A DNA stretch of 64,000 nucleotides from Symbiodinium natans (taxonomy: Eukaryota; Sar; Dinophyceae; Suessiales; Symbiodiniaceae), in NCBI GenBank assembly GCA_905221605.1, contig CAJNDS010002661.1, positions 226,001 through 290,000 of the forward strand. Direction: 5' to 3'. Positions 33,901 to 41,715 of this stretch are shown here, in pieces (within the stretch, counting starts at the first letter, position 1; the number at the start of each line of letters is the position of its first letter). The notes under the pieces are model-generated. The model was not told the DNA's origin and ran no database searches. It saw only the letters and a list, made by a program, of their open reading frames with translations. Both the position numbers and the translations under genes were made by a program.

Positions 33901-36011
33901 GCCACATTCCTTTTTCGTCCGAATGTCCTCATTGTCGGATGACAAGAGGAACAACCCAGCATCGTCGGACCAAGGATGCTCAAGACCGACCCGTGGCGTT
34001 GCAAGCAGATTTCTGCTTCATCAACCTGGTAACTGGTACTTTTGCGAAAGACCAGCCGACGGCTCCCAACATGAAAGTACTGGTCATGACTGAAATGTCA
34101 ACCAGAATGATTGGATGTCTGTTGGTAGGGACCAATGCTGACAATACCTCCAGCTGGATTCGTTATTGGATGAATGCTTTCGGACTGGACATTGCAGGGT
34201 CTGCTGTACTGTTGAGGACAGACAGCGAGACAGCGGTGAGCGCCCTCATCAAGAGAGCCAATCTGGGGATTAGGATTGTGACCCAAAGAGCACCTCCGCA
34301 GGGACATGAAGCGGTTGGTGGTGTGGAAAGGGCAGTGAGAACACTCAAGGAGTTGTTCAGCACGGTGAGGTTGGATCTACGAGCGCAGGGCTTTGACTTG
34401 AAAAGAAGTCCTCGAGCGTTTGAGTTTGGTCTGATTTACTGTGCTGCAATGCACAATCACCATGCAGCTGCCTTTGATGGGAAGAAATCACCCCAGGAGT
34501 TGGTACTACAGAGATCCCTCCATGAGTGTGGATCGTCGTTGATAGGTGCTACAGTTCTGGCTGAGCTACCGGATTCGATGAAAACCACGGCGCTCTCCCG
34601 GTTTGTGGAAGCAGCCTATGTGTACCCTGAAGTTGGTGGCTTGACTCATGTTGTGAGTGCCATGGTGGATGGTTGTCCAAAACACTTTCGAGCAAAGTCC
34701 ATCAAGCACATCGTTCCGTTGAAGATTGGGTTGGAGCATTGTCAACATTTGCTCAAGGAGCATGATCCATCGGATACATTGGCTCCCCCGATTCTGAAGG
34801 AGAAAGAGGATGGTGTGCCCGATCGGATTGAAGGTGAAGCGGACAAGGCCTTTGAGGGCCGAGTGTCTGAGGGACCGACCACAGACATGAGCAAAGTTGG
34901 ACCTCCAGCTGCATGGGTGAAGGAACATGGTGGCACAGCGAACTGTCCTGCGTGTGGTCCAAAAAGAGGAAAAGCCAACCACAATGCTGAATGCCGAAAA
35001 CGGTATGATGATTGGTTGAAAGCTCAACGACAACGGTTGGAATCGAAAGAACCAACAGAGGAAACTCCAAAAATGGACCAGAGAAGCTCAAAGGATGCGG
35101 GGGTGATGGAGTCTGGAAGTGAGCCTTCACTCCTGAAACGCCCGAAGATCACCTATGAGAGTCGACCAGATCCCAAGTTGGAGGAGAAGCAAAGCGTCCC
35201 AACACCTGCGACAGAAGTTGTGGATGTTGACATGGAGGATTTTGAGGATCCAAGTTTGCCTTACCAAGGGATTCCAGATGAGGCAATGGAACCTGGATAC
35301 TTCGAAGGAGAAACTCCCGCTGAGGATGAAGCGATCCCAATGGAGGAAGAAAAACCTCAAATGGATGTGGATTCAGTTCCAAATGAGTCCAGTCGAGTTC
35401 CCCGGCGTTTAGAGAGTTTAACTTCAGATGTGAACTCAGTTCCAGATGAGTCCAATCGAGTTCCCCGGCTGATCAATCGTATTTATTTAGACCCAAGACT
35501 CGATGTGCCTCAAGGTCCTATTAAAATGGTAAGCAGTGACGAGAGTCCGAAGTTGGTACATGTGACCAATTCGATTCTGCTCAACAAGAATAGCACTTTC
35601 CCGGAGTCCATGAAGGTGTGTGGATCCCAAGTTTGGCTGGCAAGACCCACGAGTGTTCTGTCTGAGATAGATGGATGTCCATTAGATGTGGATAAAACAG
35701 TGGAAGGCCGGCGAACTGAGCTGCAGAGTATGACTGCTCACAAAGCAGGGAGAGTGGTTGGAGCAGACGAGGCTCAGAAGTTTGCTCGTCAGCATGGGAT
35801 AAAGATCATCCCAACCCGATGGGTCATAGGCCCAAAGGTGGTGAATGGCAAGGAAGCTGTGAGAGCTCGGTGGTGTGGTGCAAGACATCGCAAAGGGGAG
35901 CACAGCATCATCTTTAGGACTGAGTGCTACGACTCCTTCTTTAGAAGCGTTACGGACGCTTTTGGCCATTGCTTCGGTAGATGCTATGGATATCGCAACT
36001 TTGGATGTTAG
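30912..36011 (+). CDS. Copia Gag-protease-integrase polyprotein
   Basis: The first ATG after the primer site is at 30912; the frame is open further upstream into the LTR, and 31284 is an alternative ATG. In order: an Arg-rich N-terminus; a Gln-rich tract (~31725-31840) with coiled-coil character; a helical Gag core (~32030-32690); a Lys/Gly-rich linker with the CCHC zinc knuckle CYVCGGKGHYARDC (32859-32900); the protease motif WWLIDSGASVTVI (~33360-33400); the integrase HHCC finger with CPHCRMT (~33888-33945); and the catalytic core with LQADFCFINL (~34000), RTDSETAVSAL (~34216) and GGVERAVRTLK (~34317). Gag packages RNA, protease matures the polyprotein and integrase inserts cDNA. The frame leaves true coding at about 35870, where RT should begin, and runs out of frame to a stop at 36009-36011. 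Confidence 0.9.
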   Translation: MVFGCLSGLCECLEASLGLEPRLPVDRNLLYSDRVSEYREAYPVRRRIRTHQAWKQLVQRLLRHFGARARWFVWNWIGCDRSWRNTVLGRAKVLQEPGPSGVGERIFARRRCGETAGWSLSSGTMLNTSPRHTSGAHVRSPRGGRERGSSVPIMDAETRRRVDPFPGLGNPNPLWVQGLAQGSQPVYGPVPRGRTPARSPHGVATGAPQQTMGGPSFPPGLPQQAVGSPSLPPGLSTGPPQPVVTPSQTSPDVQGLTRQVRELESMMQQLVVQQQQFMQTMTSSMVQQQQQHQQWMIQQHQQQQPQQQQQVNPPLPQDGVPENMPSSSSGCQGASPVGTPAKGTQLFRMASPSPPLRPPPLEQERERDVFARSDKWLPSLPTIDFSSWKDRISEALGFLTWMEKLTSWVGLGSEVFPNELMHAVKTQEESRLKQDRLTVEQQKRSTRLMHILRQTFANHEKSSLILQTYVESESTYQQSGFVALRLLAKEFCLKSRAECLFFRSQLVNQTVKAPSIPEIIRKIEHELNKYTKLLNSLDPDVHAGGLQIQEADSVMVLLRSLPDRCRSHCLLHGDSESFEDLKRVALKFEVQQRVWSEAPGTKLQPFRDPNEGKGNEGKPKGKGKEQKGKRESSKGAGKRASSQNKKDVECYVCGGKGHYARDCWYKEGDSGKKPNSPNAKAKAKAKGDPKKKPEKGKPKGKGKGKGKTVAEVSQEGESSDYQLTGGEWNEPESEARVESVLQPLEELLDEVRKEWIPRSTDEIDWSWEVETRVRIAELEHRISTDLSQMLPSKSVRSLMKPPMNQVKSMEKDDASKWWLIDSGASVTVIAKRYLDEFQILDRKALGPNERYSAANDTPVNVFERVRIRALLPMYEGKQYLGLTSVCVTGVVADVAHNILSTEQMVNTGWEVKFTRREISLRHEKKGVMGYGVSWAGCPWIYLQGDAGKRKKVTFGRTEVRPMDVDDGQRPMEVDQMQSVQSMTKKKQEEMELHRMRGHIPFSSECPHCRMTRGTTQHRRTKDAQDRPVALQADFCFINLVTGTFAKDQPTAPNMKVLVMTEMSTRMIGCLLVGTNADNTSSWIRYWMNAFGLDIAGSAVLLRTDSETAVSALIKRANLGIRIVTQRAPPQGHEAVGGVERAVRTLKELFSTVRLDLRAQGFDLKRSPRAFEFGLIYCAAMHNHHAAAFDGKKSPQELVLQRSLHECGSSLIGATVLAELPDSMKTTALSRFVEAAYVYPEVGGLTHVVSAMVDGCPKHFRAKSIKHIVPLKIGLEHCQHLLKEHDPSDTLAPPILKEKEDGVPDRIEGEADKAFEGRVSEGPTTDMSKVGPPAAWVKEHGGTANCPACGPKRGKANHNAECRKRYDDWLKAQRQRLESKEPTEETPKMDQRSSKDAGVMESGSEPSLLKRPKITYESRPDPKLEEKQSVPTPATEVVDVDMEDFEDPSLPYQGIPDEAMEPGYFEGETPAEDEAIPMEEEKPQMDVDSVPNESSRVPRRLESLTSDVNSVPDESNRVPRLINRIYLDPRLDVPQGPIKMVSSDESPKLVHVTNSILLNKNSTFPESMKVCGSQVWLARPTSVLSEIDGCPLDVDKTVEGRRTELQSMTAHKAGRVVGADEAQKFARQHGIKIIPTRWVIGPKVVNGKEAVRARWCGARHRKGEHSIIFRTECYDSFFRSVTDAFGHCFGRCYGYRNFGC

Positions 36012-39000
36012 CACTGCATTCTTGCATTCCCCCCTTCCGAAAGGATCGAAGGCGATTATCCAATTGCCCAAGGATGTTTCCGCCTGCAAGGACTATTATG
36101 TCCCGGTGTTTATGATTCTGGATCAAGCCATGAATGGTTTGAGAGTTGCCGCCAAAGCTTGGAACTTGAAGCTGGCGACAGTTGTGAAGAAAGTTGGGTT
36201 GAAGCAATGCCCAACGGAACCTTCCGTCTTCGAGGGCACTGTGAGAGGGAAAAGATTCCTCATGTTGTGCTATGTGGACGATTTGATTCTGTGTGGCACT
36301 AGAGATGCCATTCGGTTGGTGACCGACACCCTGAACGGAGAGTTGAAGATCAAGGAAACGGGTCGAATCACTTCCACTGGTGGAAAGATCACCTTTTTGG
36401 GGCGAGAGATTGAGAGACAAGGGAGTCATCTCAGGATGCGAGTGCCCCCGGCATACTTAGATGCCCTGTTCGAGACAGAGTTCTGTAAGGACCTGAAGGT
36501 GGTTACTGCTCCTCCGGACATCGTGAAAACGGTCGAGAAGGGCAGAGCAAGTGGTTCGGATCCTGAGTTGAGTGACACTGCAGCTGCGAGGTACAGAGCA
36601 GTACTTGGCCGGATTGCATGGTGGGGTCAGTCGAGACCTGACCTGAGTAGGTGGATGTCCATTCTTTCGCAAGGACAGTCCAAGCCAACAGCATGCTTTG
36701 AGCAAGCATTGCGACAAGTGATTAGGTTCCTAAAGGGACAATACCATGCATGGCAGTACTTTGGCCCTGATGGGAATGTACCGGACAGTGGGCCGGCGCA
36801 GCTGGAAGTGTATGCGGATGCCAGTTGGGCACCCCAAGCGTCGTTAGGACGAAGATCTGTGTCGGGCATAGCCATCTTTTATAGAGGATGCCTGATCAAG
36901 GGAATCTCTCGAGTTCAAGGGTGTGTATCGCTGAGTTCTTGTGAAGCCGAGTTGAGAGCCATCTTGACTGCGGTACAGGAGAGTGAGGGACTTGCGACTT
37001 TGATCGGTCAGTTGGCCGAGTCAGATGTCACGATCCGATTGCACACTGACAGTTCCTCAGCGAGAGCGGTTTTGCTAAACCGTGGGTTGAGTAGGCGAGT
37101 TCGCCACTTAGACATCGCTGTCTGCTATCTTCAGGAGCGGATACAGGAAGCTCAGACCTTGAAGGTCATTTGGTGCCCGACAGCGGGAATGATCGCTGAC
37201 GTTCTTACAAAGTGCTTGAGTCAAGTGACATTCTGTCAGCACCAGCAAGCTATGGGTATATACCCTGGTGAAGATGTGCAGCAGGTGTGGAGGATCTGTG
37301 GAATCCGACCAAGGGTTGGAGTTCAGGCATGCCAGTGTGCCGAGGCAACTGGATGCAGTGTGGAGCAAGTTGGATCGTTGAAAAGTGTGAAAAAGTGTGG
37401 TGAAGTTTTTGAAAATTTCCACCTTAGAAGTCCCGAAACCCTTCGTGAAGACTCTTCCCCTGAGGTTCAAGAAATGGATTTATGGTCCAACCGCAAAAGC
37501 TTTGGTTCAAGCACCACGGAAGCTAGCCCTAGCCTGGAGCCTGTACCTTTGGTGAAGGACAGGAAAATGGCAGCTGAAGACAGCAGGAAGGGTGAGCAGG
37601 GTGCTGAGATGAAAAGCCCCTTTTGGTGTAAGGTTTGCAAATGGTTGTTCAGATCCGAGCATGCTGCCGGGTTGAGCTGGGATGAAAGTGGCAAGCCCAA
37701 GTGCGAAAAGTGCAAACAGACTGTGACAGTCTCTGGCACGGATGCAAGCCATGCATTCCATCTCCGAGAGGCAGAGAAGGAGCGCCGAGCTGCTGGAAAA
37801 AGGGGTGATAAAGGTGAAAGCCGAGGCTCAGGCCAAGCTGCACCGAAACCCAAGGCCATGCCGAAGGTGATTGAACGGATGGTCGACGTGTTTCCGGAGC
37901 TGGCGGATCCAGAGCCGCCGAAGTGGTTCGGTGATGTGTCATGGAGTATCTGCCGGCGCGGAACTCCAGTGGATGAGCTAGAGCTCAAGGACGTGGTAGG
38001 CACGCTATCCGACAAGGATATGTTGCGCTATCAAAGCTCATACGAGAAGCTGGTGAAGCCCATCCAGGAGGTGTGTGAGCTACAGGAGAAACCCACGAAG
38101 ATCTTCGGAATCTTGGATGTCCGTGGACAGATTGGTGGCAAGGCCATCATCTGGGAGATGGCAGTGAATGAAGGAGGACTGTACATGGAAGTACCGCCGG
38201 GAACGTGTGGCCTGGCGATGTTGAGCTTCGTGAGGTACTTGAAGAGAAAAGGGATAGTCCCTGTTTTGCTTCTGGGTGAGCACCAGGACCTCGGAGTCTT
38301 GCGGATGGTGGATCTGTTGTGCATGCTACCCATTTTGGGAGCAGAGAGGATCATGGAGGATGAAGCTGAGAGCTCGTATTATCCCCCATGGGTGTTGCGC
38401 TGGAAGAGAAGTGCAAAGGAAGGATCCTTGGTGTTTAAGGAACTGGTGGAGCGAGTGCGAGTGATTTCGATGTTGTCGTGTGATACACTTCGGATTCACG
38501 AGCCGGAGCTGAGGGAGAGACCAGTCCCCAAGTGGTCGTTTGTGGCCTACAGCCACTACAGATCCGTGATGGAGTCTGTTGCAGGATTCTTGGAGGACCT
38601 GGAGAAAAAGAAAGAGGAGATCACCGACACGCAGAGGGCGGCAAGCTGGAAGAAGGTGGTTGCGAGTGAGACTCGAAGCGGTGTTGTGTGGATCTGCAAG
38701 TGTAAGTGGCACTTGCCGACCGACTATGTGGTGAGGTTCAACTTGACGTTGCCTGCCGACATGTGGCAGCAAGCCTTTGGGATCATGGGTGAGAATGTTG
38801 GGAAACTCGAGAAGGAGGAAAAGGACCTGAAGCGGATCCTCAAGGCTGCAGCGGAACAGCAAGACCGAGAGTTCGAGGAAGCTGAGCGAAAGCGCAAGCG
38901 CATCGCCGACCTGACAGCTGCCGAGGAAGAAGCTGCTAAGAGAGCAAAGCTGGAAGGCGAAGCGGTTCGCTCGCCTGTGTCAGTTGTACCATCTGAGTTG

Positions 39001-39282
39001 GATGCAGCAGCTATCGCGCAGATTGCTGAGCGTGTGAAGGCAAGCTTTAGTGTTGCCGATTTGGAGCTGATGTTGGAAGAGAAGAAGAGAAAGGTTGGAG
39101 ACCAGCCAACTGAGAGGCCTGCGGAGACGCCAGCTGAGCCTAGCCGATCTTCGCAGGATGTGATGATGGAAACGAGGACGGCTGAGTTGGCGGAGATGAA
39201 GGAAGCCGCCAAGGAGCGCCGCGCCAAGTTGATGGAGTCAACTGGAGCTGGCGAGAAGAAGGGCGAAGAGGATGAAGAATGA
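35875..39282 (+). CDS. Copia RT-RNase H with long C-terminal extension
   Basis: This frame is +1 relative to Gag-integrase. RT motifs are LDVSTAFLHSPLPKG (~36000-36045) and the active site CYVDDLILCG (~36268-36297). RNase H shows VYADASWAP (~36810), SSCEAELRAI (~36936), HTDSSSARAV (~37041) and ends at ADVLTKCLSQ (~37197-37226). The frame then continues about 685 codons without a stop: a linker, a CxxC...CxxC zinc-ribbon-like segment (WCKVCKW and KCEKCKQ, ~37625-37720), a globular-looking region (IFGILDVRGQIGGKAIIWEM to MVDLLCMLPILGAER, ~38100-38355), and a charged coiled coil (~38800-38970) with an acidic C-terminus. Standard Copia Pol ends soon after RNase H. The extension's function is unknown. 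Confidence 0.9.
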   Translation: MVQDIAKGSTASSLGLSATTPSLEALRTLLAIASVDAMDIATLDVSTAFLHSPLPKGSKAIIQLPKDVSACKDYYVPVFMILDQAMNGLRVAAKAWNLKLATVVKKVGLKQCPTEPSVFEGTVRGKRFLMLCYVDDLILCGTRDAIRLVTDTLNGELKIKETGRITSTGGKITFLGREIERQGSHLRMRVPPAYLDALFETEFCKDLKVVTAPPDIVKTVEKGRASGSDPELSDTAAARYRAVLGRIAWWGQSRPDLSRWMSILSQGQSKPTACFEQALRQVIRFLKGQYHAWQYFGPDGNVPDSGPAQLEVYADASWAPQASLGRRSVSGIAIFYRGCLIKGISRVQGCVSLSSCEAELRAILTAVQESEGLATLIGQLAESDVTIRLHTDSSSARAVLLNRGLSRRVRHLDIAVCYLQERIQEAQTLKVIWCPTAGMIADVLTKCLSQVTFCQHQQAMGIYPGEDVQQVWRICGIRPRVGVQACQCAEATGCSVEQVGSLKSVKKCGEVFENFHLRSPETLREDSSPEVQEMDLWSNRKSFGSSTTEASPSLEPVPLVKDRKMAAEDSRKGEQGAEMKSPFWCKVCKWLFRSEHAAGLSWDESGKPKCEKCKQTVTVSGTDASHAFHLREAEKERRAAGKRGDKGESRGSGQAAPKPKAMPKVIERMVDVFPELADPEPPKWFGDVSWSICRRGTPVDELELKDVVGTLSDKDMLRYQSSYEKLVKPIQEVCELQEKPTKIFGILDVRGQIGGKAIIWEMAVNEGGLYMEVPPGTCGLAMLSFVRYLKRKGIVPVLLLGEHQDLGVLRMVDLLCMLPILGAERIMEDEAESSYYPPWVLRWKRSAKEGSLVFKELVERVRVISMLSCDTLRIHEPELRERPVPKWSFVAYSHYRSVMESVAGFLEDLEKKKEEITDTQRAASWKKVVASETRSGVVWICKCKWHLPTDYVVRFNLTLPADMWQQAFGIMGENVGKLEKEEKDLKRILKAAAEQQDREFEEAERKRKRIADLTAAEEEAAKRAKLEGEAVRSPVSVVPSELDAAAIAQIAERVKASFSVADLELMLEEKKRKVGDQPTERPAETPAEPSRSSQDVMMETRTAELAEMKEAAKERRAKLMESTGAGEKKGEEDEE

Positions 39283-40012
39283 ACTGAGATGCTAAGTGAT
39301 CTCAGTGGTTGGGTGGGTGAGTGAAACCCGCAGCCATTTTTTTGGAAGCCATGGCCGCGTTGCCGCCATGGAGCGCCCGCGATTTTTCTGGTTAGTGTGA
39401 GCCCTTGTTTCAGTGCATGAGAAGTTTGCAAAGAGGAGGCAAAATGATGATGAAACTCAACGAGGGACTCTATAGCCCCTTCTGCAAGGCGTCTGATTGC
39501 CACCTCTGAAGACGTTTTTGGCTGATGGTACGCTGGAAGAAGCGAAACTATGAAGCCAATCTTTTCCTGAAGGATCAGCTAGCCGATGCTAGTTGGTGAG
39601 TTTGGTGACCTGGAAGATGCGAGACTGAGGAGGAGTACCACGACAAGGTCGAGTGCTGAGTGGGAAACATCTGAAGCTTGCATTAATTCGTTTTCACGTG
39701 TTTGTCACCACGAACTCTTGGATTCGTTCCAAGACAACCCTGCCCCAGTGCAGGTGGATGCAAGTTTAATTCGTTTTTCACGTGTTTGGACAACGAACTC
39801 TTGGGTTACCAGTGATGTGGACCCAGGACAACCTGCCTGATGGTGGGATCTTGCATGAGTTTTAAGTTTGATGTCAGAGATCGACTGGTGTGTTGTTTGT
39901 TTCGTTTGGTGGCGAGTACGCACCAAGGGAATGTGGCCAGGGCATCCCCTTAGTGTTGAAGTGCCGAGCTGGGCTTGGACTTCAGATCTTTGACATGAAC
40001 CCTCAGCAAAAT
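39283..40012 (+). other. Copia 3' untranslated region with internal duplication
   Basis: A segment with TTAATTCG, then TTTTCACGTGTTTG and ACGAACTCTTGG occurs at about 39682 and 39767. It has no coding capacity; it separates the stop from the polypurine tract. Confidence 0.7.
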
Positions 40013-40020
40013 GCGGGGGG
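40013..40020 (+). promoter_or_regulatory. Polypurine tract
   Basis: GCGGGGGG sits immediately before the TGGAAG start of the 3' LTR. This G-run is the expected plus-strand primer position. Confidence 0.75.
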
Positions 40021-40394
40021 TGGAAGATTGTGGCTGATCAGTGATGTTTTTGTCATGTTTTGGATCAGCTTGTATAGGTTTGTTTTGCTTCGGAGTGATT
40101 GGGAATCCGTGTGATCCCATCCTCGATGGTTTATGCCTCGTTGATTTCCAAGGAAATCATACGAGTGTGTTTTTGCCCAATACGCTATTTAAAGTGAGTG
40201 TGCAGTGTGTAGGAACTTCGTTCTGAAGCTGAGTTTAAGCTCACAAGAGAGAATTCGTTTAGTTTGTGCACTTCGTGACTTTTGGCTCAAGTGGCTCCGA
40301 CTGTGAAAAAGAGAGAGTTGTCCGCACTTGTGTGAGAGGTCAGGGTTCGTGCTTTCAAGGGAAAAGGTACCAGAGGGACCTTCGGTTTTTCACG
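40021..40394 (+). repeat. 3' LTR
   Basis: 374 bp, identical to the 5' LTR at 371 positions, beginning TGGAAGATTG and ending TTTTTCACG. It is followed by the right target duplication ACTCCTG at 40395-40401. Confidence 0.95.
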
Positions 40395-40566
40395 ACTCCT
40401 GCCGGGCATCATTGTTGGGTTCTCATTGGCATGGTTTCTTTTGACACGGGTCCAGCATGTTCCAGCGCAAATCTTCCGCCCATTGGTTGACTTCCAAGAC
40501 ACACACGTCCTGCTCAGCAGAGGATTTTTGAAGCTCACGGGAAGAACGAAGAGACAACGGATTTAG
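40395..40566 (+). pseudogene. Membrane-protein coding sequence, 3' side of the Copia insertion
   Basis: Starting in the right target duplication, the frame CTC CTG CCG reads LLPGIIVGFSLAWFLLTRVQ, then VDFQDTHVLLSRGFLKLTGR and stops at 40564-40566. Skipping the element and one duplication copy joins this frame to the one ending NSWGLL at 30499, so both pieces belong to one exon that the transposon split. It contains a hydrophobic membrane segment and a basic C-terminus. Confidence 0.6.
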
Positions 40567-41715
40567 AGCTTGGGAGCAAAGCCTGAGTAGCTGCTTCTTA
40601 AGAGGGTTCTGATTCCAAGAACCGGACCATTTTGGGAGACAGCAGAGACCATCTTTTGTAGATTTAGCAGCTTTGCTGGCGAAAAATCAAAGCAAACTCC
40701 CCTTATTTTTGTAGCTTTCCGGCGAATGGTGGGTCGGAGTCGTCTGCTACAGTATGCAGATGTGCCTGTTCGCTGCTACTTCGCAAGAGCTGACTGAGCG
40801 AGGAAAGGCAAAAATCTCCATGACTTGTTGTGGCTTTACCGGTCCACGCAGGATGCACCGTGACTTGGGGAATTGCTGCTGCTTCGGGCGCAGATCACTG
40901 AACCAAACGTTTTTCAGCCTGGTGTATGTTTGTCTCGGGAACCTTTTCGGGTCTTTCAGATCTCTCTCAGTTTTCTTGGTCTGGTAATGCTTTGTTGGTG
41001 CGACGTGTAGGCTGTATATAGGTGTGAGATCGGACCGGTTGTAGAAACCTGTTTGACTTGCTCCGCCTTTGGTTTTGTGCAGGATCAATGTGTTTCTGCC
41101 TGGAACAGACTGCGCTGTGATCAAATCGAAAAACCATGATTGCCATTGGTAGCTGCAGTTGTAAATTTCTTGCCGTGAGGTGACGGTGCTGATGGTCGCA
41201 GAAAGCTGGAAAAGGGACAGGATCCATGCAGGACGGAAAAGCACAGGATTTGGCACTGGGACCTTCGCAGCGGACATGTCGCCAATCCTGCATTTTATTG
41301 GCTTCGCTTCGGCTCAAGCTGAAATGGAAGGTCATGCCAAAGTTGCATGATTTTTCGTGCAAGAACGCCTGAATTGCGACAAGATATCTGGCCCCATGGA
41401 GGATGAAGGGGCCAAGCACAGACAGGACATGTGTTACGGGCTTTGAATAAATGTGCTCGCAAGCATGGGTGATTTCATTTGTTAGCTTCCAGTGTTCTTC
41501 AGTCTTGGGCAACCATATAGGCTGGGGACCGCAGCGAATCTGCAAACTCGTTTGCCACGAACCTTATCAAGCTAGTCTTGCCTAAGTGGAGAGTGATGCA
41601 AATATAAAACATGTGATCGTGACCGGGTGCGTTGCAATGATTTCGCAGCCTGAGGTAAGGAAATTCAGCACATGCTGTGTGCCGTGACATGTTCTCCAAG
41701 AGCGTGTTGTTTCAG
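40567..41715. other. No recognisable gene
   Basis: Two overlapping minus-strand frames of 176 and 192 codons (40747-41277, 40967-41545) show no domain or biased composition. It could be intergenic, or 5' intron of the next gene. Confidence 0.4.

Larger units (their letters stand above)
30500..40394 (+). mobile_element. Copia-type (Ty1/copia) LTR retrotransposon, 9.9 kb, young
   Basis: The element has two 374-bp LTRs, a primer-binding site, a polypurine tract and a short target duplication. Its domain order is Gag zinc knuckle, protease, integrase, RT, RNase H, the Ty1/copia order. The LTRs differ at only 3 of 374 positions (about 0.8%), which implies a recent insertion. Pol is split by one apparent single-base insertion between integrase and RT. 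The last reading frame continues ~690 codons beyond RNase H, which is not normal for Copia. The insertion interrupts a host membrane-protein exon. Confidence 0.95.

Noticed and set aside
37222-39282. Copia C-terminal extension as an envelope-type protein
   Set aside because: No signal peptide or membrane anchor is visible and it is fused to Pol without a stop, so that label is not supported.
31275-39503. Antisense open frames of 100-259 codons inside the Copia element
   Set aside because: They lie opposite well-supported Gag-Pol domains and show no motif of their own.
40747-41545. Two overlapping minus-strand frames of 176 and 192 codons
   Set aside because: They overlap each other in different frames, with no domain, no repeat-type bias and no splice support.
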